Below, piece by piece: positions 43,612 to 51,764 of a stretch of 64,000 bases of DNA. Each line of letters begins with the position of its first letter. Position 1 is the first letter of the stretch. Source of the DNA: Oscillospiraceae bacterium (GTDB lineage Bacteria; Bacillota; Clostridia; Oscillospirales; Oscillospiraceae); NCBI GenBank assembly GCA_910575815.1, contig CAJTFN010000004.1, positions 186,001 to 250,000 on the forward strand, written 5' to 3'. Below the pieces are notes generated by a model, which was given only the letters and a program-made list of their open reading frames with translations, searched no databases and had not been told where the DNA came from. The position numbers and the translations under genes are program-made.

Positions 43612-44775
43612 TTACAGGACCATGTTGAAAATCGTCCACATCAGGTCTTCCGTCAACGGCCGGGGATTGCAGGTGATGTGACCGGTGGTACGCTTCACCA
43701 CGTCCACCAGCTCCTCCCGGCTGGGAAGCTCGCCGGGGATATAGGGCCGCAGGGATTTGGGAGATCCGGTCCGGTCCTGGAGGGTCCGGACGGCCTGAAT
43801 GGCGGCCAGGGCGTTTTCCCGGGTGTCCTTTCCGGCGTCGTACACGCCGAAGGCCTTGGCAATGTCGGCATAGGCCTCTGCGGCGTAATCCAGATTCAGC
43901 TCCATGGCGGCGGGGAGGAAGATGGAGCAGGCGTCCCCGTGGGGGATGTGGTATTGACCGCCCAGGGGCTGGGCCATGATGTGGTCGATGCCGATGCCCG
44001 CCGTGATGGCCACGCCGCCCATGTAGCTGGCCAGCATCATCTGGCCCCGGGCCTCCGCGTCGCCGGGATTTTCAATGACGGCGGGGAGAGCGTCCTTGAT
44101 GAGCTCGATGACTTTCAGGCCGTACATCCGGGTGATGGGGGTGGCGTTGAGGGAGACGTAGCTTTCGATGGCGTGGCTCAGGGCGTCCATGCCGGTGGCG
44201 CTGGTAATCTTGGCGGGGAGGTCCATGGTCAAATCGGGGTCCAGGATGGTGATCTCCGCAATCATGGTGTTGTGGTACAGGCTCTTTTTCAGGCCGTTGT
44301 AGTTGTTCACCACCACGCTGGTCTTGGTGGCCTCGGCACCGGTGCCGCTGGTGGTGGGCACCGCCACGAACAGGGGGGGAACCGTGGTGGCCTGGCGGCC
44401 CTCCATCTGGTACTCCTCCACCAGTCCGCCGTTGACGGCCAGCATGCCAATGGCCTTGGTGGCGTCGATAACGCTGCCGCCGCCCACGGCGACGCCACAG
44501 TCACAGCCGTGCTCCAGGAATACGTCCCGGCCCTTGTTGATGACGTGGAGGTCCGGCTCGCCGGAGATCTCGTTGTAGAGGTAGTAGCCGATGCCCGCCT
44601 CGTCCAGCATCCGGCAGAGCTCCTCCCGGACGGGAGCGCCGTTGCTGCGGACGGATTTGGACGCCGCCAGAAAGACCTTTTTCTTCTGGTACCAGCTCAG
44701 GATGCCGGGAAGCTCCGCCAGCCTGCCGCCGCCGAAAATAACTCTTCTGTTTTGTACGATTTCCCAAGAATTCAT
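43612..44775 (-). CDS. Iron-containing alcohol dehydrogenase
   Basis: 387 residues. VFGGG-like start (RRVIFGGGRLAELPGILSWYQKKKVFL), nucleotide site AVGGGSVIDATKAIG near 92, VPTTSGTGAEATKTSVVV, and metal ligands in MDALSHAIESYVS and GIDHIMAQPLGGQYHIPHG. The ATG at 44775 with AGGAGT upstream fits the family start. Encoded between the TRAP binding protein and permease, it probably acts on the transported substrate, for example reducing a uronate or oxidising a hydroxy acid (fructuronate reductase or lactaldehyde/hydroxybutyrate type). Confidence 0.93.
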   Translation of the reverse strand: MNSWEIVQNRRVIFGGGRLAELPGILSWYQKKKVFLAASKSVRSNGAPVREELCRMLDEAGIGYYLYNEISGEPDLHVINKGRDVFLEHGCDCGVAVGGGSVIDATKAIGMLAVNGGLVEEYQMEGRQATTVPPLFVAVPTTSGTGAEATKTSVVVNNYNGLKKSLYHNTMIAEITILDPDLTMDLPAKITSATGMDALSHAIESYVSLNATPITRMYGLKVIELIKDALPAVIENPGDAEARGQMMLASYMGGVAITAGIGIDHIMAQPLGGQYHIPHGDACSIFLPAAMELNLDYAAEAYADIAKAFGVYDAGKDTRENALAAIQAVRTLQDRTGSPKSLRPYIPGELPSREELVDVVKRTTGHITCNPRPLTEDLMWTIFNMVL

Positions 44776-44825
44776 AGTTGCCCATACTCCTTTCTGAAAT
44801 AGAGAACTGCGCCGTGGGATGGAAG

Positions 44826-44856
44826 AGCGGGGAGGAGTGACACCCCCTCCCCGCTT
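44826..44856 (-). promoter_or_regulatory. Hairpin between the binding-protein and dehydrogenase genes
   Basis: AGCGGGGAGG (44826-44835) and CCTCCCCGCT (44847-44856) form a perfect 10-bp stem in the 120-bp gap after the DctP gene. Such hairpins commonly stabilise the upstream mRNA segment, giving more binding protein than enzyme and permease. Confidence 0.65.
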
Positions 44857-44895
44857 CCCTTGCGAATGACGTTGCACTTGCTCTGAATGGTTCGA

Positions 44896-45966
44896 TTACT
44901 TTCCGAAATAGTCGTAAATATCCTGGCCAATGGAGTTGCGGTATTCGTCGTACAGAGGGGCCACGGCCTCCATAAACTCAGTCTTGTCGGCGATCTCGCA
45001 GATGGTCATGCCGTATTCGTTCTCCAGCTGCTTCAGAGCGTCCTCCAGGCTTTCCTTATCCAGCTGAGCGGAATAAGCGCCGGCCTCCGCGCCGCACTCC
45101 TCCACAATGGCCTTGAGATCGTCGGGCAGGCTGTTGAAGTAATCCAGGTCCATGGCCATGAGGTTGGGGGTGCAGAAGTGCTCGGTGAGGACCACGTACT
45201 TGGTGACCTCGTACTCGGCCTGGGTGATAATCAGGGGCACGCTGTTCTCCGCGGCGTCCACGGTGCCGGTCTGCAGGGCCATGTAGCGCTCCGTGGCGGC
45301 CAGGGGGACGGGCACCATGCCCAGCAGCTCCATGGCCTTGCTCATGATGGCGGACTCCATGATACGGATCTTGGTGCCCTTCATGTCGGCCAGATTGCTG
45401 ACGGGGCCCTTATTGGTGTAAACGCTGCGGGGGCTGCGGACGAACCAGCCCACAATCTTCAAATTGGCGGAATCCTGGAGCCGCTGGTCCAGAACCTCGT
45501 GGAGGCCGGAGTTCAGCACTTCCATCAGACCGTCCATACCGTCGGTGAGGTAGGGGAGGTCGAAGATGGAGAAGGCGGGATCCAGATTGCCCAGGACGCT
45601 GGTGTTGACCTCGGCGGCCTGGAGGCTGTGCATTTGCATGCTGTCCACGCAGTCGGCGTGGCCGCCCAGCTGGCCGGAGTCATAGACCTGCACGTCGATG
45701 CGGCCGTTGGAGCGCTCTTCCACCAGCTCCTCGAAGTGGTAGAAGGCCTTGACCACGTTGTCCTCGGGGTTGGAGGGATTCGCCAGCTTGATGACGTACT
45801 CCGCCTGGGCGGAAGCATCCGATCCCTGAGAAGAGCCGGAGTCTGCGGGCGGGGGAGTGGCGGCGTTTCCGCCGGAATCGCCGCTGGAGCTGTCATTGGA
45901 GCCGCCGCAGGCCGCCAGGCTGAGCATCATAATGAGGACGAGTAGCAAAGAGAGCGTTTTTTTCAT
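44896..45966 (-). CDS. TRAP transporter substrate-binding lipoprotein (DctP)
   Basis: 356 residues. Lipoprotein signal MKKTLSLLLVLIMMLSLAAC with lipobox LAAC (Cys20). A Ser/Gly/Pro linker follows (about 21-55), then the DctP fold: KLANPSNPEDNVVKAFYHFEEL, DLPYL, KIVGWFVRSPRSVYTNKGPV, GTKIRIMESAIM with the substrate-binding Arg, and QTGTVDAAENSVPL. Captures a carboxylic acid outside the membrane for DctQM. First gene of the operon, expressed from the promoter at 46085-46113. The substrate is probably a sugar acid. Confidence 0.94.
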   Translation of the reverse strand: MKKTLSLLLVLIMMLSLAACGGSNDSSSGDSGGNAATPPPADSGSSQGSDASAQAEYVIKLANPSNPEDNVVKAFYHFEELVEERSNGRIDVQVYDSGQLGGHADCVDSMQMHSLQAAEVNTSVLGNLDPAFSIFDLPYLTDGMDGLMEVLNSGLHEVLDQRLQDSANLKIVGWFVRSPRSVYTNKGPVSNLADMKGTKIRIMESAIMSKAMELLGMVPVPLAATERYMALQTGTVDAAENSVPLIITQAEYEVTKYVVLTEHFCTPNLMAMDLDYFNSLPDDLKAIVEECGAEAGAYSAQLDKESLEDALKQLENEYGMTICEIADKTEFMEAVAPLYDEYRNSIGQDIYDYFGK

Positions 45967-46060
45967 AATGTACCCCTTTCTATTGTGTCTGTGCCGGTTC
46001 GCGAGAGGCGCGCCGGCCCCTCTGTCGAAGAAGGACGATGGCCAGCCCTTAAAACGCAGA

Positions 46061-46113
46061 CATCAGACAACTGATGATGTTTGGATTGTACATGACTACC
46101 CGATGTTTGTCAA
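46061..46113 (-). promoter_or_regulatory. Promoter and operator of the TRAP operon
   Basis: Minus-strand TTGACA (complement 46108-46113), 17-bp spacer, TACAAT (complement 46085-46090). Immediately downstream CATCAG-N4-CTGATG (46061-46076) spans about +1 to +17, ideal for repression by a GntR/FCD protein. The leader to the ATG is about 110 nt; the rest of 45967-46300 holds nothing else I can identify. Confidence 0.78.
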
Positions 46114-46300
46114 GGGAGAAGATAGAATTCTACTTTTTCGATAAAAAAATCAAGCCGAATTTAAAACATACTCCAAAATTTTCGCCGCGCTGTCCCCAGG
46201 CCTCTCTCCGGAGCAGGGGAGAAAGGCCGCTGGGGGCCGGATATAAGGGGGGAGAGAACCGGGCATGGGAGGCCGCTGCGGCCAGATAGGCGGCCCGGGA

Positions 46301-46624
46301 TTATGGGGTGCGGGACAGGTATTCCTCGCCCCAGATTCGCATGGCGTTCAGCACAGGTTCCAGGCTGTAGCCCAGCTCGGTCAAGGTGTACTCCACCCTC
46401 GGCGGTACCTCCGGATAGACTGTCCGGGTCAGCAGGCCGCTGTGTTCCATCTGCCGGAGCTGGGCGGTTAATACCTTTTGGCTCACGCCGCCGATGGATC
46501 TTTTGAGCAGGCTAAAGCGCTTGGGCCCTGGCAGCAGATCCCGCAGAATCAGCACCTTCCATTTGTCGCTGATGAGGGACAGCGTCGTCTCTACCGGGCA
46601 GACGGGCAGCGGGTTGGCGTCCAT
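46301..46624 (-). CDS. HxlR-family transcriptional regulator
   Basis: 107 residues, winged helix. CPVETTLSLISDKWKVLILRDLL with the N-terminal Cys9 typical of redox- or aldehyde-sensing members, then KRSIGGVSQKVLTAQLRQMEHSGLLTRTVYPEVPPRVEYTLTELG. Promoter TTGACC-17-ATAAAC (complement 46696-46724) lies upstream. Divergent from the NAD(P)-binding protein gene, the usual arrangement for regulator and target. Confidence 0.92.
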   Translation of the reverse strand: MDANPLPVCPVETTLSLISDKWKVLILRDLLPGPKRFSLLKRSIGGVSQKVLTAQLRQMEHSGLLTRTVYPEVPPRVEYTLTELGYSLEPVLNAMRIWGEEYLSRTP

Positions 46625-46920
46625 GATCGCGTCCTCCTTTTCTTAATAGCGGCATAAATTTTGGAGAAACAGCCGCGTGCTGGATTTGGATTTCAGTTTA
46701 TCGTATTTGTCATTGGAAGGTCAAGGCGGGAGCGGAAAATTTCGAAAAAACGACTCAGATACAAACAAAATGGTTTTCCGGGGAGATGGAATGGTTACCT
46801 GCCGGTGCCTGAGCCACAAATTTGTGCGTACTTCACAAAGGCGAAAGGGCCAGTTATGATGAAAACAGCGAAGGGGAAATCCCCGGAGTTCAAACGCAAG
46901 ATTCTATGGAGGAACACAAC

Positions 46921-47550
46921 ATGAAAATCGCTGTTATCTGCGCCAATGGCAAAGCCGGCCGCCTGATTGTCCGGGAGGCCTTGGACCGGGGCTTGGACGT
47001 AACCGCCGTGGTCCGTGGGGAGAACAGATCTGCCGCGGCAAAGGCCGTGACAAAGGATTTGTTTGCCCTGACGGCCGAGGACCTGAAGGACTTCGACGTG
47101 GTGGTGAATGCCTTTGGCGCCTGGACGCCGGATACCGTCGGGGAAATTCCCGAGGCGGTTCGGCACCTCTGCGACGCGCTCGCCCATACGAAGACCCGGC
47201 TGCTTGTTGTGGGCGGCGCAGGAAGCCTCTATGTCAATCCGGAGCACACCCGCACGGTGGCGGAGGGACCCGATTTTCCCGATGCGCTCAAGCCTCTGGC
47301 CGCGGCCCACGACAAAGCGCTGCGGCATCTCCGGGGGCGGAGGGATGTGAAGTGGACGTATGTCAGTCCCGCCGGAGACTTTCAGGCGGATGGCCCCCGC
47401 ACTGGCGCGTATCTCCTGGGCGGTGAGGAGCTGACCCTGAACAGCCGGGGAGAGAGCGTGGTCAGCTACGCCGATTATGCCATCGCCATGGTGGATGAGG
47501 CCGTTGGGGGAGAGCATGTTCAGGAGAGAATTTCCGTAGTGGGGAAATAG
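46921..47550 (+). CDS. NAD(P)H-binding atypical short-chain dehydrogenase (YwnB-like)
   Basis: 209 residues. Begins MKIAVICANGKAGRLIVREALDRG, a variant nucleotide site of the NAD(P)H-binding NmrA/YwnB group, with VVVNAFGAW, LLVVGGAGSLYV and WTYVSPAGDF following. The ATG at 46921 is preceded by GGAGG at 8 nt. Probably a quinone or aldehyde reductase or redox sensor controlled by the divergent HxlR regulator. Confidence 0.88.
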   Translation: MKIAVICANGKAGRLIVREALDRGLDVTAVVRGENRSAAAKAVTKDLFALTAEDLKDFDVVVNAFGAWTPDTVGEIPEAVRHLCDALAHTKTRLLVVGGAGSLYVNPEHTRTVAEGPDFPDALKPLAAAHDKALRHLRGRRDVKWTYVSPAGDFQADGPRTGAYLLGGEELTLNSRGESVVSYADYAIAMVDEAVGGEHVQERISVVGK

Positions 47551-47562
47551 GCGGTTAGAGAG

Positions 47563-47602
47563 GGGCCGTTCCGTTTGATGGCGGGGCGGCCCTTTTGTTT
47601 TT
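47563..47602 (+). terminator. Intrinsic terminator
   Basis: GGGCCGTTCCG (47563-47573) pairs with CGGGGCGGCCC (47582-47592) using two G-U pairs, followed by TTTTGTTTTT. Confidence 0.85.
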
Positions 47603-47777
47603 GCGAAGGAGTCCCCGGTATTGCCGGAGGTTTTAAAACGCAAAAACCATACTTTTTAGACATGGTAAAGGATAGAAACAAAGTATTTTACATTTTTAAA
47701 AGCGCCAGGTAAAATGGGGACTGTCAAACAGGCAGCTTCCACGTTTTTATTTCGTGCCGGTAGAAAGGAAGATTGTT

Positions 47778-49292
47778 ATGAAACCGATGAAAATCTGCGG
47801 CTATGTTTTGGCCTTGTGCATGGCTCTGCCCCTGGCGCTTACGGCCTTTGCTGCGGACGGGGCGTCCTTTTCCGATGTGGACGCCGGCGCCTCTTATGCC
47901 CGCGCGGTCCGGTGGGCGGCGGACAACGGCTATGTCAACGGCTACAGCGACGGGCGTTTCGGCGTGGATGAGGTGGTGACCCGGGCGCAGCTCTCCGCCA
48001 TATTCCACCGGGCCGCAGGGAGTCCCGCCGCCTCGGGGGAACTCCGCTTTTCCGATGTGGCGGCGACGGCCTATTATAGGAGTGCGGCCGGCTGGGCGGC
48101 GGACGGCGGCCTGATCAACGGCTATGCGGATGGGCGCTTTTGTGTGAACGATCCGGTGACCCGCCAGCAGTTGGCCGCCATCCTCTGGTGCTGGGCGGGC
48201 AGTCCGGCGGCCTCCGGAGAGGATTACGCAGACGAAGCAGACATCGCCGCTTACGCGCGGACCGCAGTGGATTGGAGTCGTTCCAACGGTATCCTTTCCG
48301 GACGGGCGGACGGACGCTTCGCCCCGGCGGACGGCGCCACGCGGGCGGAGGTGGTTTCCGCCCTGTATCAATACCGGCGGCTGCCGGGCGGCAGTGAACT
48401 CCCTGAAGTACCCGGGTCCTCCGATGTTTCCGATAGTTCCCGGATTCTGGTGGCCTATTTTTCCGCCACGAACCAAACGGGGAATCTGGCCAATCGCTTG
48501 GCCGGTATTCTGCATGCGGATCTTTACGAGATTATTCCCGCTCAGCCTTACACCTCCGCCGATCTGAATTACACAGATTCCGGCTGCCGGGCCAACCGGG
48601 AGCAAAACGACCCCGCCGCCCGTCCTGCCATCGCTGGTTCGGCGGAGAATCTGGCGGACTATGATACCGTGTTCCTGGGTTACCCCATCTGGCACGGACA
48701 GGCCCCAAGGATCATCTGCACCTTTCTGGAAAGTGGCGATTTCGCCGGAAAGTCCATCGTGCCGTTCTGCACCTCCGGCAGCAGCGGAATTGGCTCCAGC
48801 GCGGACCATCTTCAGGTCCTGACGCCGGACGCCCATTGGCTGGAAGGACGGCGTTTCAGCGGCGGTGCTTCCCAAGGCACCGTGGAAGAATGGGTGAACA
48901 GCCTGAAACTAGCGGAGTCCGGAGCAGCCGCGGAAGAGGAGACTCTGGAAATCCAGGTCAACGGAACCACGATCGCCGCCCGTCTGGCGAAGAACTCCTC
49001 CGCCCAGGCTTTGGCGGAACTGCTGGCGGAGGGACCCCGTACGATTGAGATGCGTGACTATGGCGGCATGGAGAAGGTGGGGCCTCTGGGGCAAACCCTT
49101 CCCACAAACAACGAGCGAATTACTACCCAGGCGGGAGACCTGGCGTTGTATCAGGGGAATCAGCTGGTCATTTACTACGCCGCTAATACCTGGAGTCTCA
49201 CCCGCCTGGGCAAGATCCAAGGGGTGACCGCCCAGGAGCTGCGGGACATTCTGGGCGGGGGGGATGTCAGCGTTACACTGTCCTTGCGCTGA
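47778..49292 (+). CDS. Secreted SLH-flavodoxin-cyclophilin-like fusion protein
   Basis: 504 residues. A signal peptide is at 1-27 (KICGYVLALCMALPLALTAFA). Three S-layer homology repeats follow (about 30-195), each with FSDV/YA..AV.WA..NG...GY.DGRF.....TR.Q and the ITRAE-like TR motif. After a Pro/Ser linker comes a flavodoxin domain (about 217-385): RILVAYFSATNQTGNLANRLA, with the FMN phosphate loop as SATNQTGN, and FLGYPIWHGQAPRII near 297. The C-terminal domain (about 400-504: EIQVNGTTIAARLAKNSSAQALAEL, MEKVGPLGQTLP, LVIYYAANTWSLTRLGKI) is a cyclophilin-like fold usually found fused to such flavodoxins in cytoplasmic proteins. SLH repeats bind cell-wall polymers, so this flavodoxin should sit outside the cell. 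GGAAG precedes the ATG at 47778. Confidence 0.9.
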   Translation: MKPMKICGYVLALCMALPLALTAFAADGASFSDVDAGASYARAVRWAADNGYVNGYSDGRFGVDEVVTRAQLSAIFHRAAGSPAASGELRFSDVAATAYYRSAAGWAADGGLINGYADGRFCVNDPVTRQQLAAILWCWAGSPAASGEDYADEADIAAYARTAVDWSRSNGILSGRADGRFAPADGATRAEVVSALYQYRRLPGGSELPEVPGSSDVSDSSRILVAYFSATNQTGNLANRLAGILHADLYEIIPAQPYTSADLNYTDSGCRANREQNDPAARPAIAGSAENLADYDTVFLGYPIWHGQAPRIICTFLESGDFAGKSIVPFCTSGSSGIGSSADHLQVLTPDAHWLEGRRFSGGASQGTVEEWVNSLKLAESGAAAEEETLEIQVNGTTIAARLAKNSSAQALAELLAEGPRTIEMRDYGGMEKVGPLGQTLPTNNERITTQAGDLALYQGNQLVIYYAANTWSLTRLGKIQGVTAQELRDILGGGDVSVTLSLR

Positions 49293-49379
49293 GGAACCGG
49301 GTCGGGGAGGCCTGTTGCCTGCGCCCCGGTTTCTGTAATAGAATGTTTCCTTTGAAGGGCCCAATTCCAAAGGCCCGCG

Positions 49380-49451
49380 TATAAAATGGCCTCATCTAGA
49401 CGACAGGTCCCAAGGGACCTATCCGGACTGGGTGAGGCTGTGCCTTTTATA
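49380..49451. ncRNA. Long imperfect hairpin, possible structured RNA
   Basis: Outer arms TATAAAA (49380-49386) with TTTTATA (49445-49451). Then GGCCTCA (49388-49394) pairs with TGAGGC (49433-49438) around an inner perfect hairpin AGGTCCC/GGGACCT (49405-49411, 49414-49420). It lies between the SLH gene and the LysR-type box of the next operon. It may end transcription of the SLH gene or be a structured RNA. No known family matches by eye. Confidence 0.4.
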
Positions 49452-49515
49452 TGAGAATCTCTCACAGTAGTTGTATGCAGTCGCGTTTTTATTTTCAGGC
49501 GCCGTCTGTTAAACT
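49451..49515 (+). promoter_or_regulatory. LysR-type box and promoter of the DUF554/TyrA-like operon
   Basis: ATGAGAATCTCTCAC (49451-49465) matches GTGAGAGTTTCTCAC at 54793-54807. Similarity continues through GTATG to the -35 (TTTTAT, 49487-49492) and -10 (TAAACT, 49510-49515) with identical spacing. The box centre is at about -64, the normal activation site of LysR proteins. Confidence 0.65.
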
Positions 49516-49578
49516 GAACTTACGCTCCCCCGAATTGCCTGCTTATTGGGGAGAGATTTTACAGCTGGTGACAAGAAA

Positions 49579-50112
49579 ATGAGGTGTGACGGTGCGCGCA
49601 TTGGAAAATTATTGGAATACATAGAAAAATCCCGCTTTTTACTGATTTCTGAGTCAGGGGAAGATCCCCGTGTCATCCACCACCTGGAGCCGGAAAACGG
49701 TTGCCTTTTCGTAAGCTGGGTGCTCCGCCGTTCACTGGAGAGGTCTCTCCTTTACGGAAGTATTCCCTTTACCCGAGGCAGGGAGGGATGTCCGCTGCGA
49801 GGGGTTCTGGTTTGTGATCTACGGCTCAGCCCAGGCAGCGCCATCTGGAGCGCGCAGGTGTCGATGGCACGGTTCACCGCGGGGAAGCCGCTGATTTTCG
49901 TCGTACCGGACCGAAAAGCCTATCCGACCTTCGAGGGTCTGGTTCCATCGTCTCTGGAGGAACTGCGGGTGACTGCGGCCGCCTTCGCGAAGTCTCATCT
50001 GGAGGAAGCTTCTTCGGATGTGGAGATTGGCGGGAGGGAACAGGCGGAGTCCCTACTGGAGAAAGGCCTTCTGGCCTATAAGCTGCATAGACACTTCCAG
50101 TACCAGCGATAA
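49579..50112 (+). CDS. Unknown 177-aa protein, first gene of the aromatic operon
   Basis: I do not recognise a family. It is soluble and mixed alpha/beta: KLLEYIEKSRFLLISESGEDPRVIHH, a central SLLYGSIPFTRGREGCPLRG segment, KPLIFVVPDRKAYPTFEGLVP and a helical C-terminus ending LLAYKLHRHFQYQR. Cysteines are few. No membrane segment. The ATG at 49579 lacks a strong ribosome site; a TTG at 49546 is also in frame. Followed by DUF554, TyrA-like, MFS and B3/B4 genes, all plus strand with short gaps, under a LysR-type box shared with the iorAB operon. A role in aromatic amino acid or oxo-acid handling is suggested only by context. Confidence 0.62.
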   Translation: MRCDGARIGKLLEYIEKSRFLLISESGEDPRVIHHLEPENGCLFVSWVLRRSLERSLLYGSIPFTRGREGCPLRGVLVCDLRLSPGSAIWSAQVSMARFTAGKPLIFVVPDRKAYPTFEGLVPSSLEELRVTAAAFAKSHLEEASSDVEIGGREQAESLLEKGLLAYKLHRHFQYQR

Positions 50113-50143
50113 GGAGAGCCTTTGCGCAGGGGAGGAATTACGA

Positions 50144-50839
50144 ATGTTTGGAGTCATTGTCAACACCTATACGGTTATTCTGGGCAGTGCCGCGGGGCTG
50201 CTGTTCAAACGGGGGATTCCGCCCAGGATCTCGCAGACGATTATCTTTTCCATCGGCCTTTGCTCCGCGGTGATTGGCGTCCGGGGCTGCGTGGAGAGCG
50301 GCGGGTCTCTGGTGCTGGTGCTTTCATTGGTCACCGGCACGGCCATGGGAGCCGATCTGGACATCCAGGGGAAGCTGAGCCATCTGGGGGAGATGTTCGG
50401 AAAGGAAGGGGAGAACGCACAGGTATTCCTTTCAGAGGGCTTTGTATCCGCCTGCCTAATGTTCTGCGTGGGGGCCATGACCATCACAGGGGCCTTGAAC
50501 GCGGGATTGAACCACGACAACAGCATGCTGTATACCAAATCCCTGATGGACCTGATTTGCTCCTGCATGCTGACGGTGAGCCTGGGCAGGGGAGTTCTGC
50601 TGTCGTCGGGATTTGTACTTGTGTATGAGGGCGCTCTGGTGCTGCTGGCCGGGACGCTGGCCCCGGTTTTGACGGGGCCGATGGTCGCGGAGATCACCGG
50701 CGTGGGCTCCGCGTTCATTATCGCTTTGGGGCTGAATGTGATGGATTTTGAAAAATTGCACGTGGCAAATTTCCTTCCCGCCGTGCTGCTTGCCCCGTTT
50801 TTCTGTTGGGCGATTTCCCTGCTGCCCGCCGGTTTTTAA
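50144..50839 (+). CDS. DUF554 membrane protein
   Basis: 231 residues, about seven hydrophobic segments. Begins MFGVIVNTYTVILGSAAGLLFKRGIP, the classic DUF554 (YdfK-like) start, with LVTGTAMGADLDIQGKL and LSEGFVSACLMFCVGAMTITGAL. Probably a transporter or channel; known members have no settled substrate. GGAGGAA precedes ATG 50144, chosen over an upstream start inside the previous gene. Confidence 0.9.
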   Translation: MFGVIVNTYTVILGSAAGLLFKRGIPPRISQTIIFSIGLCSAVIGVRGCVESGGSLVLVLSLVTGTAMGADLDIQGKLSHLGEMFGKEGENAQVFLSEGFVSACLMFCVGAMTITGALNAGLNHDNSMLYTKSLMDLICSCMLTVSLGRGVLLSSGFVLVYEGALVLLAGTLAPVLTGPMVAEITGVGSAFIIALGLNVMDFEKLHVANFLPAVLLAPFFCWAISLLPAGF

Positions 50840-50889
50840 AACCGGGCTGATGAGAGAACAGGGAAGCGGATTGAAAGGAGAGAGGAGAT

Positions 50890-51753
50890 ATGGGTAACGT
50901 CGCTGTGGTTGCGGGCCTGGGACTGATCGGCGGTTCCATGGCCAAGGCTTTGAAAACATACGGCGGCTATAGGGTCTACAGCTGGAACCGCACGCAGTCG
51001 GTGGCGGAAAAGGCCCTTGCCGAGGGCGCCATTGAGGGCGTCGCCGACGAGGAGATGTTGTCTCAGTGCGATCTGCTGCTGCCGGCGCTGTATCCCCAGG
51101 CCACGGTGGCATTCCTGCAAAACGTCATTCCCCGGATGAAAGCCGGAGCGCAGGTGGTGGACCTGGCGGGCGTCAAGGGGTTCGTTGTGGAGGCGGTGAC
51201 CCCCGTCGCCCGGCGCTTTGGCGTCCGCTATACCGGGGGACACCCCATGGCGGGACTGGAAAAAGGCGGTTATGAGCGCTCGGCTCCCGATCTGTTCCAG
51301 GGGGCCAGTATGATTTTGGTTCCTACCGCCGCCACGGAGGTGGGAGATTTGATGGAATTGGGGGCGCTGTTCCGGAAAATTGGCTTTGGGAAGATCAAAT
51401 TCTGTACCCCCCAGACCCATGACCGTATGATCGCCTATACCTCTCAGCTTCCCCACGTAATCTCCAACTCCTACGTGAAGAGTCCGGTGGCCGGAGGGCT
51501 GGAAGGCTTTGCCGGGGGAAGCTGCCGGGACATGTCCCGGACGGCGTGCTTAAACGAAACGATATGGACGGAGCTGTTTCTGCTGAACAGGAAACATTTG
51601 CTTCCGGAGATTGACCAGCTGCTCTCCGCCGTCTCGGAGCTCCGGGCGGCCTTGGAAGAAGGGGACGCGGCGGGCCTGGAGCGGCTCTTGCGCCGGGGAC
51701 GGGAGGATAAGGAGCGCATGGAAGCGCCGCTGTCGGAGCGGCCGGGCGCATAA
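50890..51753 (+). CDS. Prephenate/arogenate dehydrogenase-like protein (TyrA family)
   Basis: 287 residues. Rossmann motif VVAGLGLIGGSMAKALKTYG, then SWNRTQSVAEKALAEG, VDLAGVKGFVVEAV, TGGHPMAGLEKGGYERSA (TyrA GxHPMxG with catalytic His) and THDRMIAYTSQLPHVISN. All are standard for TyrA. In normal cells it makes hydroxyphenylpyruvate from prephenate, but no other shikimate genes are present here. It is in an operon that shares its LysR box with indolepyruvate oxidoreductase genes. It may supply or recycle aromatic oxo acids. GGAGAGAGGAG precedes the ATG. Confidence 0.9.
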   Translation: MGNVAVVAGLGLIGGSMAKALKTYGGYRVYSWNRTQSVAEKALAEGAIEGVADEEMLSQCDLLLPALYPQATVAFLQNVIPRMKAGAQVVDLAGVKGFVVEAVTPVARRFGVRYTGGHPMAGLEKGGYERSAPDLFQGASMILVPTAATEVGDLMELGALFRKIGFGKIKFCTPQTHDRMIAYTSQLPHVISNSYVKSPVAGGLEGFAGGSCRDMSRTACLNETIWTELFLLNRKHLLPEIDQLLSAVSELRAALEEGDAAGLERLLRRGREDKERMEAPLSERPGA

Positions 51754-51764
51754 AGAAGGAAGGG

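Noticed and set aside
49380-49451. Guanidine, fluoride or NiCo riboswitch
   Set aside because: Individual short motifs look similar, but the conserved cores are not all present and the downstream genes do not fit those ligands.
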